A DNA stretch of 64,000 nt, taken from CAUZIR01 sp034421295 (GTDB taxonomy: Bacteria; Chloroflexota; Dehalococcoidia; Lucifugimonadales; UBA2962). The DNA lies in assembly GCA_034421295.1 (NCBI GenBank), contig DAOUKM010000019.1, forward strand, positions 62,001 to 126,000, written 5' to 3'. Both the position numbers and the translations under genes were made by a program. Below, piece after piece: positions 53,591 through 62,622 of the stretch (position 1 is its first letter; each line of letters begins with the position of its first letter). The notes under the pieces were generated by a model. That model had not been told where the DNA came from, did no database searches, and saw only the letters and a list, made by a program, of their open reading frames with translations.

Positions 53591-54757
53591 CTATCGGGCC
53601 GGACGAAATCTCGGTATCACCTCGGCGGCAAAGCAGTCCAGCTGTTCGATGACCTGCTGAACCGGGGTCGATATGGCCAAGCTCAGGTTTATGCTGCCTA
53701 GCCCGGGGTAGCGTTCTTGAATCTCCTCTAGCTCGTCGCCTATCTCCTCGGGCGTACCCGCGAGATAGGCTCCCTCGGCGACCAGCTGCTCCACCCCTGG
53801 AATCCCGGCCCTCGGGGCCAGAGACGGGTCCTTAGTAGCCTCGATCTGTTCTTGGGACAACCCGGCGACCATGTTGAGTGGACCGAACATCTTGACATGC
53901 TCTTCGTAGAACGGCTGGGCGTTGCGAATCGCTTCCTCCCTCGAGTCGGCGATGGAGAGGTAGAATCCCACCATCAAGTCTCCGCCGAGTTCAGTTTCCC
54001 TACCATGAGCGGCGAGGGTCTCTCTCCACTGATGCATAAGCCTCTCTGAGGCCCCTCCGGGCGCAGCTCCTCCTCCGACCAACCCCTTGATGCCATGGCG
54101 GGCCATGAAATCCAGACCGCGTTGGCCCCCGCTGACTATCGGCTGCCAGCACTCGACCGGGGTGCTTAGCGGACGGGGCACCAAGGTGATCTCCTCCATG
54201 GTTTCGCCCCGGTAACTCACCGCCGGAGGAATGTCATAGTGCTTGCCGTGATGGCTGAAGGACCGTTCGTTGAACGCCTTCAGAATTATCTCGACCTGCT
54301 CTTCAAACAGCTCGCGGTTGGCATCGCCATCCAGTAGTGGGGCGCCAAAGGTCTCCACTTCCCGGGTGTGGTAGCCACGGCCAACCCCAAAGATCACACG
54401 ACCTCCTGTGAGGACATCGACGGTGGCGAAGTCCTCCGCCAATCGCAGCGGATGCCACATGGGAGGTATGCTGAAGGCCGCCCCAAACTTTAGGTGATCG
54501 GTGTGATGCGCCAGGTGCAGGGACAGCAGAGGTATGTTGTTGATCACCTCGTAGCCCTCGCGCTGGAAATGGTGCTCGGCGAGCCAGAAGACATCGTATC
54601 CGGCCCTATCCAAGGCCTTTGCCATCTTCAAGGTGTCGTCAAACGCCGTAGCCAGGTGCTCGTTGGAGTAGAACCGCTCATGCACGGGCGTGCCGGCGAA
54701 GCCCACATTCTCGATGGCAGGATAGCCAGCGAATATAGATCCGAACTCCTTGATCAT
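53591..54757 (-). CDS. LLM class flavin-dependent oxidoreductase
   Basis: 388 residues. Luciferase-like TIM barrel. DRAGYDVFWLAEHHF near the N terminus is the alkanal-monooxygenase-like motif with His; SLHLAHHTDHLKFGAAFSIPPMWHPLRLAEDFATVDVLTGGR (in parts: HLKFGAAFSIPPMWHPL; DFATVDVLTGGRVIFGVGRG) is the phosphate-binding part. The C-terminal region includes YLAGTPEEIGDELEEI. It probably uses reduced FMN. AGGAGGG lies eight bases before the ATG on this strand. It is convergent with rnd. Substrate unknown. Confidence 0.9.
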   Translation of the reverse strand: MIKEFGSIFAGYPAIENVGFAGTPVHERFYSNEHLATAFDDTLKMAKALDRAGYDVFWLAEHHFQREGYEVINNIPLLSLHLAHHTDHLKFGAAFSIPPMWHPLRLAEDFATVDVLTGGRVIFGVGRGYHTREVETFGAPLLDGDANRELFEEQVEIILKAFNERSFSHHGKHYDIPPAVSYRGETMEEITLVPRPLSTPVECWQPIVSGGQRGLDFMARHGIKGLVGGGAAPGGASERLMHQWRETLAAHGRETELGGDLMVGFYLSIADSREEAIRNAQPFYEEHVKMFGPLNMVAGLSQEQIEATKDPSLAPRAGIPGVEQLVAEGAYLAGTPEEIGDELEEIQERYPGLGSINLSLAISTPVQQVIEQLDCFAAEVIPRFRPAR

Positions 54758-54919
54758 TGCCAGACCCTCCTAGTGATGAACCCCTCACACTAGGCAGAAT
54801 CTTAGCAGTGGTCGCCATCTCGGGTCGCAGGTTGAGTCCAGATATCGCGCCTAGACAGGCCAGTGGCTCTGCGGAGGAAAGTCTGCACGCTCGGGGCCGG
54901 TGGGCCGCCGAGATTAGGA

Positions 54920-54948
54920 TACAATCCGGCCGACTCTATCGAGGAGGA
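54920..54948 (+). promoter_or_regulatory. Candidate -10 and ribosome binding site for the aminotransferase gene
   Basis: TACAAT at 54920-54925 is a good -10 with no clear -35. GAGGAGGA at 54941-54948 precedes the ATG at 54954 by five bases. Confidence 0.5.
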
Positions 54949-54953
54949 TCGAG

Positions 54954-55862
54954 ATGGGTGAATTCATTGCTTATCTGAACGGAGAATGGGTGCCCCGAAG
55001 CGAGCTAAAGGTTGATGTGGCCGACCGAGGCTTTCGCGTGGGAGACACGGTGTTTGATGTCACTCGCACCTTCAACGGCAAGCCGTTCCTCCTGGATCGC
55101 CACATCGACCGCTTGTATCGCTCGATGAACTACACGCGCATCGACATCGGCATGCCGGCCGAGGAGATGACCCGGGTGACTCTGGAGGCCGTGGCCAAAA
55201 ACAGCGGGCATCTGGCAGAGCACGGCGACTTTGACATCTGGCACGCCATAACCCGAGGCCCCGGCCGATGGGCCTACGAGTGTGAGAATCCGACCGTCAT
55301 AATCGATGTCGGGCCAGTGCCGTGGGACTGGTTCGGCGATGCTATGGGAGGCGCCAGGGGCGTAATCACAAAGACTCGCTCTATGTCGTCGGAGACGGTC
55401 GACCCGAAGATCAAACATCACAGCCGCCTCAACTTCAACCTGGCGGAGATGGAGGCCGGGGACGTAGAGTCCAATGGATGGCCCATCCTTACCGATGGCT
55501 CCGGCAACCTGACCGAAGGGGTCGGCTACAACCTGTTCGTCGTGACCGACGGCACCATAAGAACGCCGGCGGATTCATCCATACTTCAGGGGATATCCCG
55601 TTCGTTCGTATTCGACCTCGCACGCCAGCTCGACATAGATATCGTCGAGGAGGATCTCCAACCCTACGACCTGTACACTGCCGACGAAGCCTTCTTCTCG
55701 TCGACCCCGTTTTGCGTTTTGCCGCTGACCAATGTGGACAAGCGTCAGATCGGAGACGGTGAGCCCGGCCCGATGTTCAAGACGCTGATCTCGGCCTGGT
55801 CCGAGCACGCAGGACTGGATATCTGGGATCAAGCCCAGGACCAATTCGCAAGGCTGGGATAG
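54954..55862 (+). CDS. Class IV aminotransferase (branched-chain / D-amino-acid type)
   Basis: 302 residues, PLP-dependent. The N-terminal fold-IV features are LNGEWVPRSELKVDVADRGFRVGDTVFD. The PLP Lys is predicted at residue 154 in DPKIKHHSRLNFNLAEMEA. GNLTEGVGYNLFVVTDGTI is the signature near the Glu that contacts the pyridine nitrogen. The substrate may be a branched-chain or a D-amino acid; sequence alone does not decide. The next gene is a hydantoinase/oxoprolinase 54 bases downstream, a context linked to D- or N-carbamoyl amino-acid use (inference). Confidence 0.9.
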   Translation: MGEFIAYLNGEWVPRSELKVDVADRGFRVGDTVFDVTRTFNGKPFLLDRHIDRLYRSMNYTRIDIGMPAEEMTRVTLEAVAKNSGHLAEHGDFDIWHAITRGPGRWAYECENPTVIIDVGPVPWDWFGDAMGGARGVITKTRSMSSETVDPKIKHHSRLNFNLAEMEAGDVESNGWPILTDGSGNLTEGVGYNLFVVTDGTIRTPADSSILQGISRSFVFDLARQLDIDIVEEDLQPYDLYTADEAFFSSTPFCVLPLTNVDKRQIGDGEPGPMFKTLISAWSEHAGLDIWDQAQDQFARLG

Positions 55863-55904
55863 GGAGCAACAGGCCACCAGCTCGAAGGCAACGAATCGCG
55901 GCCG

Positions 55905-55910
55905 TACTCT
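55905..55910 (+). promoter_or_regulatory. -10-like hexamer immediately before the hydantoinase gene
   Basis: TACTCT at 55905-55910, six bases before the ATG at 55917. No Shine-Dalgarno sequence; consistent with a leaderless transcript. Confidence 0.4.
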
Positions 55911-55916
55911 GGCCTC

Positions 55917-58900
55917 ATGTTCAGGATCGGCATTGATGTCGGCGGCACCTTTACCGACGTTGTGGCGGCCCACCTCCACGGTCAACCCCGCCTGTTCAAG
56001 ACGCCCTCCACTCCGCACGACCCGTCCGAGGCCGTGCTGGCTGGCCTTGGATTGGTTGCCGACTCGCACGGACTTTCGGTCAAAGAACTGCTGAGTGCCA
56101 CCGCACTCCTCATCCATGGCACCACGGTGGCTACCAACACACTGATTGAGGGTAAGGGTGCCAAAGTCGGCCTCCTGACGACCGAGGGATTCAGGGATGT
56201 GCTCGAGGTCAGGGAAGGGTTCAAGGAGGACCGGTACAACCTCCGCATGGAGCCGCTGGAGCCTCTGGTTCCCAGGTTTCTGCGCCTGACCGCCCCGGAG
56301 CGGACTAGATGCGACGGCAAGGTCGAACGCCCCCTGGACCTGGATGGAGTGGCAAGATGCCTTGACGCATTCGAGAAGGAGGATGTGAAGGCACTGGCGG
56401 TGTGCTTCCTGTTCTCCTTCATGAATCCCGACCACGAACTCAGGGCGGCCGACTTGATCAAGGCGCGATTCCCCGACGCCTTCCTATCTCTGTCATCGGA
56501 AATCCTGCCCCAGATCAAGGAATTCGACCGGGTGAGTACGACCGTCGTCAATTCCTATGTCGGACCTGTATTCAGCGAGTACCTTGCGCGGCTCGGCAGG
56601 CGCCTGGAGGATCTCTCATCCGATGGAGCCGGGCCGGCGGGCGGGATGTTGATCATGCAGTCCAATGGCGGGGTGGTGCCCCTACCCGAGTCCCGACAGG
56701 TCCCGGTCCGCGCAATCCTTTCCGGCCCGGCGGGCGGGGTCAGCGGGGCCGCTCACTACGGCAGGTTGGTGGGCGAGAATCGAATCATCGCCCTGGACAT
56801 GGGTGGCACGAGCACCGACATTTCGATAGTCGTCGACGGCCTGGCCAACACGACCACCGAGACCTTTGAGGCAGGATGGAAGATCGCCGTACCAATGATG
56901 GATGTGGCGACTCTTGGCGCGGGCGGCGGGAGCGTAGCTACGGTGGACGAGAGCGGGATCCTAAGGGTCGGTCCCCGGAGCGCGGGGGCGGAACCGGGTC
57001 CGGCATGCTACGGGCATGGCGGGACAGATGCCACACTCACCGACGCAGCCGTCGTCCTATGCCATCTAGATCCTGTGCGATTCCTCGGAGGCAGACAGGC
57101 CCTCGATGTTGACGGTGCACGACGCGCGGTAACTGCGCACGTCGCCAAGCCACTTGGGCTAACCACTGAAGCTGCGGCCATCGGCATGCGCGAGGTCGTC
57201 TCAACGACGGTTGCCGAGGGTATCCGACTAAAGGCTGCGCAATCGGGGATGGACCCACGCAGCTTCGCACTGGTCGCCTTCGGCGGGGCGGCAGGGCTTG
57301 TGGCGACGGCGGTTGCACGCAAGCTGGGCGTGGACCGCGTGGTAGTACCCGCTGAGGCACCGGTCCTGTCCGCGTATGGCATGCTGTCAACAGATATCCG
57401 CTACGACCTCTCTCGCTCTCATCCGGCGGACCTGACACCCGTGGCGCTTGACGGTGTGCGGTCGGCCTTGGCCGAACTGTCCGATCGGGGACGGGCCCTG
57501 CTGGCCGGGCGGCAGGAGCTCTCGGACACAACGATCAGCCTTTCTGCCGATATGCGCTACTCCGACCAGATGTACGAGGTCAATGTGTCCGTCCCCGATT
57601 TGCGCCTTGACGATCACGCATTCATGGCGATGTGGAAGGCCAACCTGCACGAGCGGTACGAGGAGCTCTATTCATACAGCCAGCAGGACCTGGACATCAG
57701 GCTGGTGACCCTGCGCGCCACGGCCATCGGCAGACTCCCCAGGATCGAACCTCACCGTCGCTCTGGCAATTCACCAGACGCAGGTCGGGCAAGGCAGGAG
57801 CGGAGAATCTACCTGGATGGCTGGGTAAACGTACCCGTGCACCGGCTAGAAGACGGGATCCCGTCACAGGGATTGATCGGGCCGGCGATCCTGGAATCTG
57901 ACTTCAACACCTTCGTACTGGAGGCGGGCGACGCGGCCCGGGCCGACGGCAAGGGTGGAGTGCTTGTCAGCGTGGCCTCGCAAACGCATGCGAGCGGCGA
58001 CTTGGCGGCGGCCGATGCCGACCCGGTCACTACGGCGGTGGTTGAGCGAAGGCTGGATTCCATAGCCCTGGAGATGATGGAGGTGATGCTACGGACTTCG
58101 CTGTCCCAGATTCTCAACGCCAGCCGGGACTATTCCACCGCCCTTCTCGATCGGCAAGGCCAGCTGGTAGCTCAAGGTGAAGGGATTCCCGTGCACATCA
58201 GCGCGCTACCTATCGCTGGCCGGGCCGTGCTCGACTACTTCGGGGAAGACCTGAATGACGGAGATGTGTTCATCCTCAACGATCCCTACCACGGGGGTAG
58301 TCACCTGCCCGATGTCACCATCCTGCGTCCCGTCTTCTGGGAGGGATCCCTGAGATACATGGCCGTCAACCGTGCGCATCACAGCGATATAGGCGGCGGG
58401 ACGCACGGCGGCTACAACCCGTCGGCCACAGAGATCTTCCACGAGGGCTTAAGACTTCCGCCCCTGCGCATCGTCGACAAAGGTGCGCCGCGCAATGACC
58501 TTCTTCGAATGATGTCAGTGAACACGCGCTTTCCGGCCGGTTTCCTCGGCGACCTAAACGCCCAAATGGGCTCCGTAGAGATAGCGGCAAGGCGCATCAG
58601 ATCCCTTCTGGCCGAATATGGACCACAGGTGCTGGAAGCAACGGTCTCCCAGTTGATGGACGCTGCGGAGGCCCAGGTGCGAAAGTTCGTATCCCAGTGG
58701 CCGGACGGCGTGTACCGGGGGGAGACATTCGTCGATAACGACGGGTTCGGCGCCGAGAAGATCCCAATACGCGCGCAAGTGACGGTCAAGGGGGACGAAC
58801 TGACGGTTGATTTGAGTGAATCCAGCGGTCAGGTCACCGGCTTTATCAATAGCGCCTATGCCAACACCAGGTCCATCGTGCACGCGACTGTAATGTATCT

Positions 58901-59663
58901 GGCACCTGCCGACCTGCCAAAAAACGAGGGCTCCATGCGTCCCGTACTGGTAATCGCCCCGAAGGGTCTGATTGTCAACGCCCTGCCTCCGGCGCCGGTC
59001 ACCATGAGCACCAATCACGTCGCCGAAGAGATAGCGGAGGCCATCTTCCAATCACTTGCAGGCGCGGTACCGCACGCTGTCAACGCTGGCTTCGGCAGGC
59101 GACTGCGCTATGCGATTACCGGCACCGACCCACGGACGAGAAGGCTCTTTCTGTGGCACTTTTTCCTCGGCAGACCGGGCGGCGGGGCATCGCTCGAGCA
59201 CGATGGTTGGACCAACGTCGGTGAGCTCAACTCGGTTGGAGCGATTCGAGCACCGAGCGTGGAGGTGACCGAGGAGCGCTTCCCCCTCTTCGTGCTGCGC
59301 AACGAGCTGCGTCCCAATTCCGGCGGTCCGGGAAGGCGGCGGGGCGGCCTAGGCTCCATTTGCGAGATCGTCTACGAGGGGTCGGACATCGCCCTTTTGA
59401 ATACGGCGGGCGACGGGATTATCAACCCGCCTCCCGGCATCCTAGGGGGAGAGCCCGGCCTGCCGCATCGCTACACCATCGTGTCCGGCGGCAGAGAAAC
59501 CGAGCTGCGCTCAAAGCAAACCGGAGTCCAGGTACATCCCGGCGACGTGATTAAGGTCCTGTCGGCGGGCGGTGGGGGCGCGGGCGACGCATCTACGCGC
59601 GAGCCTCACCGGATACATCGCGACAGGTTAAACGGCTATGTGACGGACTGGACCGCCTCATGA
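55917..59663 (+). CDS. Fused hydantoinase A / hydantoinase B (5-oxoprolinase-type)
   Basis: 1248 residues. HyuA half: GIDVGGTFTDVVA, HGTTVATNTLIEGKGAKVGL, NSYVGPVFSEYL, the second phosphate loop ALDMGGTSTDISIV, and LGAGGGSVA. HyuB half starts near residue 702 with VERRLDSIALEMMEVMLRTS, then NDPYHGGSHLPDVT, NRAHHSDIGGGTHGG and a C-terminal GGGGAGD. The ATP-dependent family opens 5-oxoproline, hydantoins or N-methylhydantoin, and some members are acetone- or acetophenone-carboxylase-like. Single-chain A-B fusions resemble eukaryotic 5-oxoprolinase. Which substrate applies is open. Its stop overlaps the convergent HAD gene by six bases. Confidence 0.93.
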   Translation: MFRIGIDVGGTFTDVVAAHLHGQPRLFKTPSTPHDPSEAVLAGLGLVADSHGLSVKELLSATALLIHGTTVATNTLIEGKGAKVGLLTTEGFRDVLEVREGFKEDRYNLRMEPLEPLVPRFLRLTAPERTRCDGKVERPLDLDGVARCLDAFEKEDVKALAVCFLFSFMNPDHELRAADLIKARFPDAFLSLSSEILPQIKEFDRVSTTVVNSYVGPVFSEYLARLGRRLEDLSSDGAGPAGGMLIMQSNGGVVPLPESRQVPVRAILSGPAGGVSGAAHYGRLVGENRIIALDMGGTSTDISIVVDGLANTTTETFEAGWKIAVPMMDVATLGAGGGSVATVDESGILRVGPRSAGAEPGPACYGHGGTDATLTDAAVVLCHLDPVRFLGGRQALDVDGARRAVTAHVAKPLGLTTEAAAIGMREVVSTTVAEGIRLKAAQSGMDPRSFALVAFGGAAGLVATAVARKLGVDRVVVPAEAPVLSAYGMLSTDIRYDLSRSHPADLTPVALDGVRSALAELSDRGRALLAGRQELSDTTISLSADMRYSDQMYEVNVSVPDLRLDDHAFMAMWKANLHERYEELYSYSQQDLDIRLVTLRATAIGRLPRIEPHRRSGNSPDAGRARQERRIYLDGWVNVPVHRLEDGIPSQGLIGPAILESDFNTFVLEAGDAARADGKGGVLVSVASQTHASGDLAAADADPVTTAVVERRLDSIALEMMEVMLRTSLSQILNASRDYSTALLDRQGQLVAQGEGIPVHISALPIAGRAVLDYFGEDLNDGDVFILNDPYHGGSHLPDVTILRPVFWEGSLRYMAVNRAHHSDIGGGTHGGYNPSATEIFHEGLRLPPLRIVDKGAPRNDLLRMMSVNTRFPAGFLGDLNAQMGSVEIAARRIRSLLAEYGPQVLEATVSQLMDAAEAQVRKFVSQWPDGVYRGETFVDNDGFGAEKIPIRAQVTVKGDELTVDLSESSGQVTGFINSAYANTRSIVHATVMYLAPADLPKNEGSMRPVLVIAPKGLIVNALPPAPVTMSTNHVAEEIAEAIFQSLAGAVPHAVNAGFGRRLRYAITGTDPRTRRLFLWHFFLGRPGGGASLEHDGWTNVGELNSVGAIRAPSVEVTEERFPLFVLRNELRPNSGGPGRRRGGLGSICEIVYEGSDIALLNTAGDGIINPPPGILGGEPGLPHRYTIVSGGRETELRSKQTGVQVHPGDVIKVLSAGGGGAGDASTREPHRIHRDRLNGYVTDWTAS

Positions 59664-60410
59664 CCCCTGGCCAACGACAGGCATTAGCTTGAGCTTGCTT
59701 GCAAGTTCCCCAAAGTCGGCTGCATAGACATCAAAGCCAGCTTCCTTTGGCACGCCGAGGTATCTAGCGCGACCATGCTCGAAGGGCCGGTGAACATAGG
59801 CGGTGCGCAGGCCGACGGAGCGCCCGGCCTCAAGGTCGTCTGGGTGTGCTGCGACCATCATCACTTCGCCCGGCTCTAGGCCCAGGAGACCGGCAGCGCC
59901 TATATAGACTTCGGGATCCGGCTTATATCGCCTGAACAGTTCGGCCGAGAGTATCGCATCCCAGCGAAGGCCTGCCCGCTTGGCCATGTTGGTCAGTAGG
60001 GCCACGTTGCCGTTGGAAAGGGAGGCTATGATGTATCGCCGCGCCAGCCTCTCGATGCCCGGCACTACATCCGGCCAAGGCTCCAGCCGGTGCCAGACCC
60101 TGTTGAGCCGGTCCATTTGATCGGCATCAAGGGCGCCTAGCCCGAAAGCGGGGGCGAGTCTGTCAAGTGAGCGGCGGTGCAAGGAATCCAGGTTGGTCCA
60201 CGGGAGGTCTCCGCGCCGCACGCGGTCCATGCTAGGCCTGTAGGCGGCCCTCCATGCATCAGCGAACATGGGCCAGTCGATGCCGGCCCCCAACTCGGCC
60301 TCCAATTCGGCGCCGTATCGAATGATCGAGCCCCGCCAATCAACAACGGTGCCGAATACATCGAAGGTAAGCGCTCTAACCTGCGACAGCGGGCACTCGA
60401 CGCCTACCAA
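59658..60410 (-). CDS. Haloacid dehalogenase type II family hydrolase
   Basis: 250 residues with a TTG start supported by GGAGG six bases upstream. Nucleophile Asp lies in LTFDVFGTVVDWRGS; motif II is SLSNGN; Lys in YKPDPEVYIGAAGLLGL; motif IV is VAAHPDDLEAGRSVGLRTAYVHR, in which the type II consensus V-S-S-N is replaced by AAHPDDL. It may act on haloacids or other small acids. It is transcribed after the YhfX-like gene, 51 bases apart. Convergent with the hydantoinase gene, whose 3' end it overlaps. Confidence 0.88.
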   Translation of the reverse strand: MVGVECPLSQVRALTFDVFGTVVDWRGSIIRYGAELEAELGAGIDWPMFADAWRAAYRPSMDRVRRGDLPWTNLDSLHRRSLDRLAPAFGLGALDADQMDRLNRVWHRLEPWPDVVPGIERLARRYIIASLSNGNVALLTNMAKRAGLRWDAILSAELFRRYKPDPEVYIGAAGLLGLEPGEVMMVAAHPDDLEAGRSVGLRTAYVHRPFEHGRARYLGVPKEAGFDVYAADFGELASKLKLMPVVGQGS

Positions 60411-60461
60411 TACACTCCTCCAAGGAGCCGCAGCGAAGTGGTCATCGGCGGTCCTCGCCAG

Positions 60462-61664
60462 CTATCGGATCCGACGGTTGGCCTTATCGTAAATGGCCGC
60501 CACGGTCGGCTCGCCATCCTGCACTCCCTCTAGCGTAGCGATGTGGGCGGAACGAGTCTTAAACACCTGAGGCCTAAAGAAATAGATGGCCGAGTCCCCA
60601 GGCCTGACACGCTGATCATCGGAGGGATAGAGCCACGCATAGTAGTCAATCCACTGGGCGTCCGGTATCTCTGCCCTAACGCGGTTGCTCATCACCGCCT
60701 CGCCGCGATCGCCTACGAAGGCGGATGTCAAGGCCCAGGGACCGTCCAGGCCGTCAGCGTAGAAGCCCCCTCCCAGCACCATGATCCTGTCCCTTGCGCG
60801 GTGAGACACCTCCGCAACATAGACCTGCCCAGGCCGTCCGGCGTCACAGCCGAACAGCTGCTGAGGGGTCATGCCCCAAAATGCGGCGCCCGGCTCCGCG
60901 TCAGTTCCACCGTGTTCGGCGATCAGGTCTATGGACGAGCAGGAGGAGGTGCCAGGGCAGTTTATCTGCGGCATCTCGATGTCCACCGAGTCTCGCACCC
61001 TCTCTGCGGCCTCAATGATGGTTTCAAAATTTGGCAACACCTTTAGGCTCCGGGTAGCGAAATCGTAGCCGATGGTAGGAAAACCGGTGACTCCAACCAT
61101 TCGGACGCCAGGCAGCGCCCCGATCTGACGGGCAACCTCGACTACGTGCTCGGAAAAGATACCGCCCTCTTGCGAGGGGAACGCAAAGTCGTGGGCCCCA
61201 ATGACCTTGAGCAGCAGATCTTGGACCACACCCAACTGCACGGCCGCCTCCGATATATAACTCGCTGCTTCAAAGCTATACACCGTCCACACCTCGGGTC
61301 TCATGGAGAGAACCTCGGGAATCCAGTAACGAGGTATCTGGCTAAGGTGCCCTACGTGAGCTACATTCAGCCCCTGGGCGTGCACGGCCCTCGCACCCTC
61401 GATATCGACCGCAACGAACTTTTCGACGCCGGCTGAAGCAATAGCCTCAAGCATGGAGGGGTTGCGATTGATCTGCTTGGTCATGGCATAGAGGCGAACG
61501 CCCCTAGCCGCCGCGCGCTCGCAGAGCTGTCGAGCGTTCTCTCTGACTGTGGCCAGATCCACCACGTAGCAGTCCGGGGGGATCTGGCCACGCTGGTGCA
61601 GGTCGCACGCGGCCCTGATCAGGGCTGGATTAGTCTTCTCGATGATGTCCAGCATGGTGCTCAT
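60462..61664 (-). CDS. YhfX-like PLP-dependent alanine-racemase fold protein
   Basis: 400 residues. Fold-III (alanine racemase-like) barrel of the YhfX type. The PLP Lys is Lys 63 in VRLYAMTKQINRNPSMLEAI. Conserved features downstream are GGTDAEPGAAFWGMTPQQLFGC and VMVLGGGFYADG (here RIMVLGGGFYADG). YhfX homologues have an uncharacterised role in E. coli. Amino-acid racemase or epimerase activity is inferred. AGGAG lies five bases before the ATG. It is followed by a HAD hydrolase on the same strand; the two probably form an operon. Confidence 0.82.
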   Translation of the reverse strand: MSTMLDIIEKTNPALIRAACDLHQRGQIPPDCYVVDLATVRENARQLCERAAARGVRLYAMTKQINRNPSMLEAIASAGVEKFVAVDIEGARAVHAQGLNVAHVGHLSQIPRYWIPEVLSMRPEVWTVYSFEAASYISEAAVQLGVVQDLLLKVIGAHDFAFPSQEGGIFSEHVVEVARQIGALPGVRMVGVTGFPTIGYDFATRSLKVLPNFETIIEAAERVRDSVDIEMPQINCPGTSSCSSIDLIAEHGGTDAEPGAAFWGMTPQQLFGCDAGRPGQVYVAEVSHRARDRIMVLGGGFYADGLDGPWALTSAFVGDRGEAVMSNRVRAEIPDAQWIDYYAWLYPSDDQRVRPGDSAIYFFRPQVFKTRSAHIATLEGVQDGEPTVAAIYDKANRRIR

Positions 61665-61849
61665 GACGCTCCTGCAGCTTCCGCAATCGCAAGGTACGCG
61701 CTGGGTATGCTCAGCACAAGCCTGTTCAGCCAGAGCTGCATCGCGGGCTTGCCCACCCGACCATATGACCTAAGGTGTGGATCAAGGTCACTTACATCAG
61801 TCAGGTGACGCACCACACCTTCAGGCCGAAGGTAGCGATAGCGTCGCAT
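61661..61849 (-). CDS. Possible small protein overlapping the YhfX-like start
   Basis: 62 residues, not recognised. Its TGA overlaps the YhfX ATG (ATGA), which would allow coupled translation. The sequence is mixed basic and hydrophobic, without a signal or Cys motif. No ribosome binding site was found for it. It may be a chance frame, since the YhfX Shine-Dalgarno sequence lies inside its end. Confidence 0.3.
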   Translation of the reverse strand: MRRYRYLRPEGVVRHLTDVSDLDPHLRSYGRVGKPAMQLWLNRLVLSIPSAYLAIAEAAGAS

Positions 61850-62099
61850 CGCCGAATCCTGGGCCTTGTCGTCTGTCCCGGGCGGCCTTGGCTTAACCCG
61901 CCCAGCACGGGGATGGGGTGGTAAGCTGATCGCCTTTCACCGCACCAATGAGGACAGTCGGAATTCATCAGATCCAATCGGGCCCTCAGCCAGTTCGTCT
62001 AGATCTTCATACGAGGCGTTGACATGACAACATCGACCGCCGATCCGGTGCATCCGAGCTGCGGTCAGTCATGCCGTCAGGGCCTACACGAGGGCGTCG
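61850..62099. other. Intergenic region, nothing recognised
   Basis: About 250 bases between the divergently arranged YhfX-like and zinc-ribbon genes (435 if the small overlapping frame is not real). It should contain both promoters. No structured RNA, repeat or gene recognised. Confidence 0.4.
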
Positions 62100-62288
62100 G
62101 TGGCAAGTGAACGGGATGTCTCGCTGGTAATCGATGCCCTTTCGAGAATCAGGGCCTGTCCGGATTGCGAGACTCGAATAAGGTTCGGCGACCTCGATTG
62201 CCCGCATTGCGGATTCGACCTGGAAGACTCCCAGCGAGATTGGGCCGCCGGCCTTGTTGACCGGATACTAGACCGCGCGAAGGACTAG
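62100..62288 (+). CDS. Small zinc-ribbon protein
   Basis: 62 residues with a GTG start and GAGG six bases upstream. Two CxxC pairs, CPDCETRIRFGDLDCPHC, form a zinc ribbon (C20, C23, C34, C37). The rest is charged and helical, ending in VDRILDRAKD. Function unknown; such small ribbons act in protein or nucleic-acid binding. Confidence 0.7.
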   Translation: MASERDVSLVIDALSRIRACPDCETRIRFGDLDCPHCGFDLEDSQRDWAAGLVDRILDRAKD

Positions 62289-62446
62289 AACGCTCTCTTC
62301 TCCTGTGCGGTAGCCACGCCGGCCTTCCGGCCTTTGAAATGCAGCCTTCGCGTCCCGGAGGACGTGCCTCCCTGAGCACCCGCGCCCACTGCAGTCAGGG
62401 GGCAGGGCCCGGCACACCGGCGGCTGGGCTAACTGGCACAGGGGTA

Positions 62447-62523
62447 TGGTCGGGGTGCCGGGACTTGAACCCGGGACCTCCACGTCCCGAACGTGGCGCG
62501 CTACCAAACTGCGCTACACCCCG
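62447..62523 (-). tRNA. tRNA-Pro (anticodon CGG)
   Basis: On the minus strand the 5' CGGGGTG pairs with the 3' CACCCCG, followed by discriminator A and an encoded CCA. The D arm GCGCAGTTTGGTAGCGC, the anticodon stem CCACG/CGTGG around loop TTCGGGA, and the T arm with GGTTCAAGTCC are all present. Anticodon CGG reads proline codon CCG. 77 bases including CCA. Confidence 0.97.
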
Positions 62524-62622
62524 ATGAGGAAGGCGTCTCAGGCCCAGGTACACCCTTTGCCGTCGAGCCTATAGACGACTCCGCCGTTACCCCGTTTGGA
62601 GCCGCTCGGCCCCGGGATTGTA

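Noticed and set aside
62007..62207. A minus-strand open frame over the small zinc-ribbon gene.
   Set aside because: It is a mirror of the coding frame with no protein features; the plus-strand frame has paired CxxC motifs and a ribosome binding site.
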